Of a stretch of DNA of 64,000 bases, positions 1 through 12,000 are shown one piece after another; position 1 is the first letter of the stretch, and every line of letters begins with the position of its first letter. The notes beneath the pieces were generated by a model. It searched no databases. It had not been told where the DNA came from and saw nothing but the letters and a program-made list of their open reading frames with translations. The position numbers and the translations under genes are program-made. The DNA comes from Macrostomum hystrix (Eukaryota; Platyhelminthes; Macrostomidae), in assembly GCA_950097015.1 (NCBI GenBank), contig CATNEN010000038.1:33690501-33754500 (forward strand). The letters are read 5' to 3'.

Positions 1-3000
1 AGATTTTTTCGAATCTTGCGACCGCTTTACATGATCAACTTTCCCGAGGGCAAACAGGTGAGTGATGTGTAATTAAGCATCTAACTGCATATTTGCCTTT
101 CCTGCCTCTCTATTTGTCTACCTTTCTACCTACCTGTCCGTCTAACTTTCTACCTACCAGTCTGTCTAACTTTCTACCTACTAGTCTACCTTTCTACCTA
201 CTAGTCTACCTTTCTACCTACTAGTCTACCTTTCTACCTACCAGTCTGTCTAACTTTCTATTTACCTACTAGTCTACCTTTCTACCTACCTGTCTGTCTA
301 ACTTTCTACCTACTAGTCTACCTTTCTACCTACCTGTCTGTCTAACTTTCTACCTACTAGTCTACCTTTCTACCTACCTGTCTGTCTAACTTTCTACCTA
401 CTAGTCTACCTTTCTACCTACCTGTCTGTCTAACTTTCTACCTACCAAGTCTACCTTTCTACCTACCTGTCTGTCTAACTTTCTACCTACCAAGTCTACC
501 TTTCTACCTACCTGTCTGTCTAACTTTCTACCTACTAGTCTACCTTTCTACCTACCTGTCTGTCTAACTTTCTACCTACCTATCTGTCTAACTTTCTATT
601 TACCTATCTGTCTAACTTTCTACTTTTTGTCTACCGTTTTCCTATTTATCTACTTACAGTTTACCTCTGTACCTGCCTATGTATTTATCTTGTCTGTCAA
701 GTGTGCCCAGTCTGCCAATTAATCTTCGCCTATGTTTTATTTTCAGATTCGGCGGGCGTTCAGAAATACGCGCAAGACGCTGGTGAAAATTGCCACAGTG
801 TTTGTTCTGCTCGGCTTCTTGGTGGCCGTGTTCGCCCTGCTAGCTATGAAACTGTTCTCAGCTAGGTGCGAGTCTGCCTGCTTGAGTAGCTCTTGGAATA
901 GATAGATTATAATGGAATGGAATTTGACAGAATGGAATAGAAGCAAATCTAGGACTTTTCATATGAATAGAACAAAATGGAATATTGCTCTAAATACATA
1001 ATATAAAATGGAAAATAATAGAATGGAATAGAACATAATGGAATAGAACCGAATGGAATAGAACAGAATGGAATAGAACAGAATGGAATAGAACAGAATG
1101 GAATAGAACAGAATGGAATAGAACCGAATGGAATAGAACCGAATGGAATAGAACCGAATGGAATAGAACCGAATGGAATAGAACCGAATGGAATAGAACC
1201 GAATGGAATAGAACAGAATGGAATAGTACAGATGAAATAGTACATAATGGAATAGTACAGAATGGAATAGAAGTGATTGAAAGAAAACGGAATAGAAGTA
1301 AACGAAGTTTTATGCTAGCTTCAATTATCAAATACGAGTACATTTAGTTACATAAGAATAGATTTGATAATCGCTGATTGCCATTTATCATGCACCTGTA
1401 CTATTAATTGCGTCTGTACTTTTACTTCTACAAGCAATTTCTGCCAGTGAAAATAGTCGCTAGTGGATGGCCCTGCAATTTTGTTTCTGTCCCTCTCAGA
1501 AATCAGTGTCATTTAATTTTCTGTCGTCTTTGCAAACAGCGAAAAACTGGAAAACTTCTGCTTAAAATTTTTGCACCTGATCACACTATTTCACACCATT
1601 TCAATTTTAACAGCAGCAGAAAATTGAGATCCACGTTTCCCGTAGTAAACTCTAGCGTCTCATTTTTCCTATCAGGGTGTCTCGAACGTTGCGCTATCCG
1701 AATGGCGCGCCCTACTTTGAGAACTACATCGACTCCGTCTGGGATCTGTATGTGCTCATCACTACCGCCAACAGCCCGGATGTGATGTGAGCTGACCCGC
1801 CTGCGACCCGGACAATACTGGGACATTGTGAATGCGGGGGATAGTTTTAAACTACCTGAGCTGCTATGTTCTCCTTTCACTCCATATCCTCTCGTCTCCT
1901 CTCCTCTCCTCCCCTCTCCACTCCTCTCCTCTCCTCCTTCTCCTCTCCTCTCCTCCCCTCTCCTCTCCTCTCCACTCCTCCCCTCTCCTCTCCTCCCCTC
2001 TCCTCTCCTCCCCTCTCCTCTCCTCTCCACTCCTCCCCTCTCCTCCCTTTCCTCTCCTCTCCTCTCCTCTCCTCCCCTCTCCTCTCCTCTCCTCCCTCTC
2101 CTCTCCTCTCCTCCCCTCCCCTCTCCTCTCCTCCCCTCTCCTCACCTCTCCACTCCTCTCCTCTCCTCCCTCTCCTCTCCTCTCCTCCCCTCCACTCTCC
2201 TCTCCTCCCCTCTCCTCACCTCTCCTCCCCTCTCCTCTCCTCCCCTCTCCTCTCCCCTTCTATCCTATCCTTTACTCTCCTGTTCTATCCTCTCCTATCT
2301 TCTATTCTCCTGTCCTATCCTATCCTCTACTCTCCTGTCCTCTCCTCTCCTGTCCTCTTCTTTCCTCTCCTGTCCTCTCCTCTCATATCTTCCCCTCTCC
2401 TGTCCTCTCTGATAGTCTTCAGTCTCTAGTTTAGTCTTCTGTATTGAACAGGCTGCTCGCGCACACTAGCTGACAGCTGACAACAAAGCGAAAAGAATAA
2501 TCTCGACTACTTTCAGGATGCCTTCCTATGACGCCAACGGTTTCTACATTATTTTCTTCTTCGCTTTTGTGGTTGTCTGCAACTACATATTCATGAGCAT
2601 CTTTCTGGCCGTGATCTACAATAACTACAAAAAGTATCTAAAGGTTAGTACATTATTGTACCTTATGCTACGGACCACCTCAGTTCCTGAAGGTCAGACC
2701 GCCTCAGTTCCTGAATGTCAGACCGCCTCAGTTCCTGAAGGTCAAACCGCCTCAGTTGCTGAAGGTCAGACCGACTCAGTTCCTGAAGGTCAGACCGACT
2801 CAGTTCCTGAAGGTCAGACCGCCTCAGTTCCTGAAGGTCAGACCGACTCAGTTCCTGAAGGTCAGACCGCCTCAGTTCCTGAAGGTCAGACCGCCTCAGC
2901 TCCTGAAGGTCAGACTGTCTCAGTTCCTGAAGTCAGACCGCCTCAGTTCCTGAAGTCAGACCGCCTCAGTTCCTGAAGGTCAGACCGCCTCAGTTCCTGA

Positions 3001-6000
3001 AGGTCAGACCGCCTCAGTTCCTGAAGGTCAGACTGTCTCAATTCCTGAATGTCAAATCAATACTCTCGTTGCACTTTTCAGAACGAGGTGCGGGTCAGTG
3101 TTCACACTAAACGTCAATTAATCGGCAAAGCGTTTGACTGCCTGAAGGTTGTCGTTCCGGACCATGGCGAGGTGGTAACCAAGGACTCCTGGTTCTGGCT
3201 CTTCAAAACCGTTTATCCCAACAAGAGCAAGGATTTAGCACTGCTGTTTCTCAATGTGCTCAATGGTGGAACTAACGAGTTTCTTAGTGAGAGCTCGACG
3301 TTTGCCTGAAATTTGGATTCTCAAAATTCCCAATCTGAAATTTAGGATTCACAAGCTGAAATTAGGATTCATATTCTTAAATTTAGAATTCACAATAAAA
3401 AATTTGGATTCGCAATCCGAAATTTGTATCATGATCTGAAATTGGGATTCACAATCCTAAATGCAGGATTCACAATGTTAAATTTGGATTCCCAATCCTA
3501 AATGCAGGATTCACAATCTTAAATTAGGATTCACAATCTAAAACTAGAATTCACAATCTTAAATTGGGATTTACAATCTAAATTAGGATTCAAAATCTTA
3601 AATTAGGATTCACAATCTTAAATTAGGATTCACGATCTTAAATTAGGATTCATAATCTTAAACTAGGATTCATAATCTAAAATTAGGATTTACAATCTAA
3701 AATTAGGATTCACAATCTTAAATTAGGATTCTCAATCTTAAATTAGGATTCACGATCTTAAATTAGGATTCATAATCTTAAACTAGGATTCATAATCTAA
3801 AATTAGGATTTACAATCTAAAATTAGGATTCACAATCTTAAATTAGGATTCGCAATCTTAAATTAGGATTCACGATCTTAAATTAGGATTCATAATCTTA
3901 AACTAGGATTCATAATCTAAAATTAGGATTTACAATCTAAAATTAGGATTAAGCATATTTCATCGGTTTTAACTCGCATTTTAGCTCGTGGGTAGGATTA
4001 AAAATATCAAAATCAGGATCTAAAATTTGCTGTTATCATTGGATTTACTGTTCAACTTTGTGTTTTTCTTCTGTTCTTATTATTCGTTATTCACAATGGA
4101 ATACAAAATTTCAATTAATTTATTCCTAAATCAAAACTCCTTAGCCAAGTCGCAGTTCACACGTTTGCCGGATCTGCTGAACGTGGGCGTCTCTGAGCTG
4201 AAGGACCGCACCCTCCTGTTGGAGTCCTGGCTGCCGACAATTTACAATTCGCCTCCTAGTAAAATAATTATGCTTGTCGTCACGCACAGGTATGGCATAC
4301 ATTTTTGTTTGTACATTTATGAAGTTTAAGTATTGTAAAGCTGAAGTATAGCTGTTTCTGCGTAGTCAACCGATATGTATCGAAAAAATATATAATTATA
4401 TTTAGTCTAGTATGTCGGGCAGGGAGTCGGTGGCAGAGCGGTTAACGCGTTTGCCTGTCGCACCAAGGTCCCTAAGTTCGATTCCACGGCGAGGACACAT
4501 TCATTTGGGGCGCAGCCGCGGAGAGAAGGCTTGAGGGCTTGTCGTGCAATTTACGCCCTGTGCCTTACGCCAACCTCCAAGGCACAGTGAAGTGTACACT
4601 GCCTGACGATGAGAAAGTCAGGGCAGATGTACACACCTGTGTGAGCGTATGCCTGCGTACGGTATCTGTGTGCGTGTGTGCTCAGGAGTCAGCGAAATGG
4701 TAGAATTGCCTCCTCGCTGGTTGCGGGTCTAGTGTCACTAAATGATGTGTCATTGCCCGCAGCCCTCCTGCAATTATTATTATTATTATTATCATTATGT
4801 CGCGCTAGCCGATATGTATCGAAAAAATCGCTTTACTGATAACAGTGTCGAAACCCATTTAGAAACTACTTGTAGTTAAGTATGTAATCAGACGAAAACT
4901 ATTTAATTCGTTTAAAATACTATGATGCCATTTTAGATTTTTCAAATACTTTTTCGATCTGCTCATTGTGGTTAACGCCTTCCTGATAGCCTTCAGTGTT
5001 AATTTTACCGAGTGGTACTTTCTTGGCGCATTTGTTCTGGAGATTCTACTAAAATTATACGTCATGGGACCAAAGGCCTTCTTTCGTCGAGCGTGGAACA
5101 TGCAAGTGCTTAATGGGGTTGCCTTGATACAATGAGATTAAGGCGCCCTATTCTTGAAAACAAAGATCCCGGGTTCGAATTCGCAGCGGGAGAGCTTGTG
5201 AAAATTGGTTATCGAACTCGATTGAAAAAGTTAAATGAGATACTAACCCTGTACTGCTTCAGTGTTAAATGAGTACCGAGATTAGCTGGGGTAATTGAGG
5301 GTGATGGTGTGTCCCTTAAGTCCATGGACTGAACAGCCGTACACAGAATTCAGATGCGCCGCGCAATAGCTGCGGCTGTGCTGTCAGCTGCACATCTGGC
5401 CCAATTGGGGCAGGTTTATTTAGTTATTTTTCTTTTTCCTTCATGCATAATCTGAAGCTAAAATGTCTAATATTTTAGATTCGATTTTATTGTCATATTT
5501 TCGGCCCTGATAATTACATTCTTGGAGGAGGTGTCTAGTGAAAGTAAGTTTAAGAAAAAATGGACAAATGTTTAGCAGCTTTAAAAATAAAACTATGTCG
5601 CTAAAATTAATTGTTTATAGGGCGGCTTGAAGAGGGCACGTTGGACATCATTCTGGTGCTGCGAGTTATCAGACTGCTTCGCATCTTTGGACGTATTCAG
5701 AGGTAAAAAACGATATACATGAAAGGATACAGTAGGTGCTTTTTCAGGAATATCAGCCGGTACTAATAAAGATCATCTTCTTTATTGAGACTTGCAGAGA
5801 TTATTTACTGACTAAGATTTAACTAAATTAATAGTTAAACTTATATTGAATTTTTGTCTGGGCATAAGGGGGTTCAGATTGGCTAGTCTAGATATACTAA
5901 ACTTTATACTAAATAAAGTTTATAGCATTTTGCAGTCTAGTTTGGACAGCGGGCTTTTAAATTGGACGCAGGCCGCGGTCAGCTGGCCATCAAGCGCCCG

Positions 6001-9000
6001 CGAAATGGTAGAAATGTCAACGGTTGCGAGATCGCCATGAAATTCAGCCAGCAAGCGCGCACGCATTTGGTCCAAGGTCAGGAAGGGATTATCCTGAACA
6101 ATGGACACCAGGAAATCCCTCATCGGGGCAGTGAGCTTCCGCTGCTTTGCTCCACCTCTTGGCAAGGCGTATCGCCTGCCACCATTACGAAATGTGTTCC
6201 TTATGTTGTACGCTGTGCTTCGCTTTACTCCCAACATTCGGACAATGTCCTCAGGATTCTCACCACGTTGCCAGGCCTGGATCACGAGATCTCGCTTCTC
6301 TCTGGTGATCGTAGCGTAGTGTCCACGCTGCAAGCTAGCGCCTCGCTGTGTCCAAAATTTTTATTTTCTCGTCAGGGACACTGTAGTTTGTTGTTGTTTT
6401 TGTTGCTGTGTCCAAATTGCTGCCCGCTGTCCAATTTGAAATCCCGCGCCTGCGTGTCAGGTTGGGCTATAGACTGCAGTCAGGCTGCTGCGGCTGACTG
6501 CGGCCTGCGTCCAATTTAAAAGCCCGCTGTCCAAACTAGACTGCAAAATGCTATAGTATAAACTAAATAAAATATACTAAACACCGTAGACTTTCCCACA
6601 GGCGGCTAAAGCCACAGACGATACACGAGCTAGTCAGTAGGGTTTCGATATAGAAGTGTAAAATTCGACCGAGTGCCAATCAAATACCTCGGTGTGGGGT
6701 TAGGGTCGGCATGGGGGCTGAGATTTTAACACCCGGCGTAGGGTTAGACTGGTCCAATCAGAATGCGACAATGTGTAGTGAGCGTCCGACCTATGACTGA
6801 ATGCTTAAAATTGGCACAAATTTTACATGAATAAATTTACTAGTTAATAATAATTATCATAATTAATTACCTTTGTAGATTTCGAGTAATTTTGACAACA
6901 ATAGCTAACATTCGATCGCCGCTGTCAATTTATGCCGCCATCATTTGGGTGAGTCTAAAAGAAAAATGTTACATTAAGTTTTTGTAACAATAGCTCTTCT
7001 TAGCGTACCCTTAATCGCATCTCTATCGCTACTCGCATCGCTATTTTTGTCACTAATAATTATATACTCCTTAGATTCTCAGGAATTAAACTACAGTTCC
7101 CCTGACATTCTCAGGTATAAAACTACAGTTCTCCTCAGATTCTCAGGTGTCAAACTACAGCTCCCCTCAGATCCTCGGGAATTAAACTACAGTTCCCCTC
7201 AGATTCTCAGGTATAAAACTACAGTTCCCCTCAGATTCTCAGGTATAAAACTACAGTTCCCCTCAGATTCTCAGGTATAAAACTACAGTTCACCTCAGAT
7301 TCTCAGGTGTCAAACTACAGTTCCAATCCGATTCTCAGGTGTCAAACTACAGTTCCAATCCGATTCTCAGGTGTCAAACCACAGTATTACTCGGATCCTC
7401 AGCATATTATCCCCTTCAAATCATATCATTCCAAAAACTCGCAGGTACTGTACTACATGTACGGCGTGCTCGGCATGGAACTGTTCTCTGGGAAGATCAA
7501 ATCCGAAGTCTACAATCCCAACACCCCACAGTACTGCTTCAACAGGCAGCTGAATAACTCGGAGTTCTACAGGATGCGCTACTGTTCCAACAACTTCAAC
7601 GACCCAATGAGGGCTTGGGTGACACTGTTCCAGCTAACCATTGTCAACCAGTGGCACGGTGCGACTATTCACGGCCTGCAGGGATCATATCTCTCACGAT
7701 CTCCACCCCATTCCCCTCGCTCTCTTCCCCATACTTACTCTCTCTTCCCCATTCTTCTCTCTCTTCCCCATTCCTCCCTCCTTCCCCATTCCTCTCTCTC
7801 TCTTCCCCATTCCTCTCTCTCTTCCCCATTCCTCTCTCCTTCCCCATTCCTCCCTCCTTCCCCATTCCTCTCTCTCTCTTCCCCATTCCTCTCTCTCTTC
7901 CCCATTCCTCTCTCCTTCCCCATTCCTCCCTCCTTCCCCATTCCTCTCTCTCTCTTCCCCATTCCTCTCTCTCTTCCCCATTCCTCCCTCCTTCCCCATT
8001 CCTCTCTCTCTCTCTTCCCCATTCCTCCCTCCTTCCCCATTCCTCTCTCTCTCTCTTCCCCATTCCTCCCTCCTTCCCCATTCCTCTCTCTCTCTTCCCC
8101 ATTCCTCTCTCTCTCTTCCCCATTCCTCCCTCCTTCCCCATTCCTCCCTCCTTCCCCATTCCTCTCTCTCTCTTCCCCATTCCTCTCTCTCTCTTCCCCA
8201 TTCCTCTCTCTCTTCCCCATTCCTCCCTCCTTCCCCATTCCTCCCTCCTTCCCCATTCCTCTCTCTTCCCCTTTCCTCTCTCTCTCTTCCCCATTCCTCT
8301 CTCTTTTCCCCATTTCTCTCTCTCTCTTCCCCGTTCCTCTCGCTCTCTTCCCTATCCCTTTGTTTACCCATAGCTTGATTTGATTCGTGTATTTCAACAT
8401 TTTTTCAGTTTTTGGGGATTATATTTTCATCTCAACCTTTTACGCAATCGCTAGTCTAAGGTTATCGCAGATAAGAGTTGTTTATCAAATTAATAAGTCA
8501 GTTCTGTAGCTGCATTTCCAATTAAATTGTTGTCCCGCGCACACAGGCGGCGCAGCGTTTAGTTTTGCGTCTGCCGTGGGCTCATTTCGATTGGCCAATT
8601 TTCGCTGCTAATCGCCGCCGACGCCTTGTTTTAGTTTGAGCAGCTGCAGCTGTTCTCAGCTTTTATGGCAGAGCAATTTGCATCGCGCATCTGAAATCAA
8701 ATGCGCAACGCAAATTGTTCTGCTTTTTTATCGGCTGCCCCGAAGCCTGTTGAAAATGAATTGCTTAATTTTTCAATTCCATCTGCTTTTATCTGTGAGA
8801 TTCTTAGGCATGTAAGTTTTTCTTTTGATTTCAGTTTATTTCTGTGCTCATGTACTTCTGTGCCTTTGACCCATTTTTTATTCTGGTACTAATATATGGT
8901 TCTGTTCTCATATTCATTCCGCTGACTCCTGAGCACACACGCACACAGGTGTGTACATCTGCCCTGAATTTCTCATTGTCAGGCTGTGTACACTCTCACT

Positions 9001-12000
9001 GGCCCTCGAGAGCGCAAATTGCACGACAACCCCCCTGCGCCCCAAATGAATGTGGCCTCGCCGTGGAATCGAACTCAGGGACCTTGGTGCTTTATGCTTG
9101 ATGCTTGGACCTTTACAATTCTGTATTCTCTGTACTTCAGTATTTTCTCTATTGCAGTAATATTTGTATTTTAGATATTTTATTTAACTAGTTTGTCTAA
9201 TTCCGTACTGCAATATGTCCAGATCCATTAAATGTGTGTTTCAAAACCACAGAACAACCTAACCTCTTTGTAGTGATTACCGAGGGCTTTGTTCTGGTGA
9301 CTAACAAGGTGTCTAGACTGTATTTCATGAGCTTCCATCTCATCTGCGTGATTCTAGTGATTAAGTGAGTTTCTTTTTAGAAGCATGCAGTTTTACTACA
9401 AACACACTTAGCTAATATCTAACACCTTATATAACATAAAACACTATTGTGTAACATATATAGTAGTTCTCTAGCTCATCAGAATGTTTTAACACGCAAT
9501 GGTCACTGTCCAACACACTATGTAACTGTCTAACACACAATGGTACTGTCTAACACACAATGATACTTTCTAGCACACAATGGTACTGTCTAACACACAA
9601 TGGTACTGTCCAACACACAATGATACTTTCTAGCACACAATGGTACTGTCTAACACACAATGGTACTGTCCAACACACAATGATACTTTCTAGCACACAA
9701 TGGTACTGTCTAACACACCATGGTACTGTCTAGCACACAATGGTACTGTCTAACACACAATGGTACTGTCTAACACACAATGGTACTGTCTAACACACAA
9801 TGGTACTGTCCAACACACAATGATACTTTCTAGCACACAATGGTACTGTCTAACACACCATGGTACTGTCTAGCACACAATGGTACTGTCTAACACACAA
9901 TGGTACTGTCTAACACACAATGGTACTGTCTAACACACAATGGTACTGTCCAACACACAATGATACTTTCTAGCACACAATGGTACTGTCTAACACACCA
10001 TGGTACTGTCTAGCACACAATGGTACTGTCTAACACACAATGGTACTGTCTAACACACCATGGTACTGTCTAACACACCATGGTACTGTCTAACACACAA
10101 TCGTACTGTCTAACACACCATGGTACTGTCTAACACACAATCGTACTGTCTAACACACAATCGTAGTGTCTAACACACAATGGTACTGTCTAACACACCA
10201 TGGTACTGTCTAACACACAATGGTACTGTCTAACACACAATGGTACTGTCTAACACACAATGGTACTGTCTAACACACAATGGTACTGTCTAACACACAA
10301 TGGTACTGTCTAACACACAATGGTACTGTCTAACACACAATGGTACTGTCTAACACACAATGTAACTGTCTAACACACAATGGTACTGTCTAACACACCA
10401 TGGTACTGTCTAACACACAATGGTACTGTCCAACACACAATGATACTTTCTAGCACACAATGGTACTGTCTAACACACCATGGTACTGTCTAGCACACAA
10501 TGGTACTGTCTAACACACAATGGTACTGTCTAACACACCATGGTACTGTCTAACACACCATGGTACTGTCTAACACACAATGGTACTGTCTAACACACAA
10601 TGGTACTGTCTAACACACAATGGTACTGTCTAGCACACCATGGTACTGTCTAACACACAATCGTACTGTCTAACACACCATGGTACTGTCTAACACACAA
10701 TCGTACTGTCTAACACACAATCGTAGTGTCTAACACACAATGGTACTGTCTAACACACCATGGTACTGTCTAACACACAATGGTACTGTCTAACACACAA
10801 TGGTACTGTCTAACACACAATGGTACTGTCTAACACACAATGGTACTGTCTAACACACAATGGTACTGTCTAACACACAATGGTACTGTCTAACACACAA
10901 TGGTACTGTCTAACACACAATGTAACTGTCTAACACACAATGGTACTGTCTAACACACCATGGTACTGTCTAACACACAATGGTACTGTCTAACACACCA
11001 TGGTACTGTCTAACACACCATGGTACTGTCTAACACACAATCGTACTGTCTAACACACCATGGTACTGTCTAACACACAATCGTACTGTCTAACACACAA
11101 TCGTAGTGTCTAACACACAATGGTACTGTCTAACACACCATGGTACTGTCTAACACACAATGGTACTGTCTAACACACAATGGTACTGTCTAACACACAA
11201 TGGTACTGTCTAGCACACAATGGTACTGTCTAACACACAATGGTACTGTCTAACACACAATGGTACTGTCTAACACACAATGGTACTGTCTAACACACAA
11301 TGGTACTGTCTAGCACACAATGGTACTGTCTAACACACAATGGTACTGTCTAACACACAATGGTACTGTCTAACACACAATGGTACTGTCTAGCACACAA
11401 TGGTACTGTCTAACACACAATGGTAATGTCTAACACACAATGGTAATGTCTAACACACAATGGTACTGTCTAACACACAATGGTACTGTCTAACACACAA
11501 TGTAACTGTCTAACACACAATGGTACTGTATAACACACAATGGTACTGTCTAACACACAATGGTACTGTATAACACACAATGGTACTGTCTAACACACAA
11601 TGGTACTGTATAACACACAATGGTACTGTCTAACACACAATGGTACTGTATAACACACAATGGTACTGTCTAACACACAATGGTACTGTATAACACACAA
11701 TGGTACAGTTAATCGATATAAGCATTATGTATGAAACATTTTCAGCATTTTCATAGCATTCATTCTCGAAGCGTTTCTACTCGAATACAATTTGTCAGCT
11801 AGCAAATTCGAAAGCGACATCGAACAGATGATCAAGGAGATGGGATTCTCAGCTGTTCAGAGGTGAGAAGCCGCTTTACTGGATTGGGAAAACTTTGTTT
11901 GTCCAGAATCGTAACTAAAATAACCGGAATCTTAGCTAAATTAAACAGAATCGCAGCTGGATTAACACAATGTTAAGTATATTATTATGTATAATCGTAT

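Noticed and set aside
1828-2434. Several long Ser/Leu/Pro-rich ORFs
   Set aside because: They are translations of a CT microsatellite inside a TPC intron whose splice phases are fixed by the flanking exons.
2518-2976. TPC exon extended by a repeat-coded Val-Pro-Glu-Gly-Gln tail
   Set aside because: A GTTAGT donor at 2644 and phase agreement with the exon at 3082 show that the repeat is intronic.
4422-4500. Functional tRNA gene
   Set aside because: Boxes A and B are present but no acceptor stem closes, and a second copy shows it is a SINE.
5980-6545. Shared 11-mer AACTAGACTGC between the MITE ends and the P element ends
   Set aside because: The transposases are unrelated families and flanking bases differ, so chance similarity is the simplest reading.
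7307-8400. Long ORFs on both strands, including a 358-codon one
   Set aside because: Only 7445-7658 is a real exon (pore II); the rest reads the adjoining minisatellite and CT array.
9486-11706. CRISPR-like regular array
   Set aside because: The 20-base units are directly contiguous with no unique spacers, and the surroundings are a eukaryotic intron.
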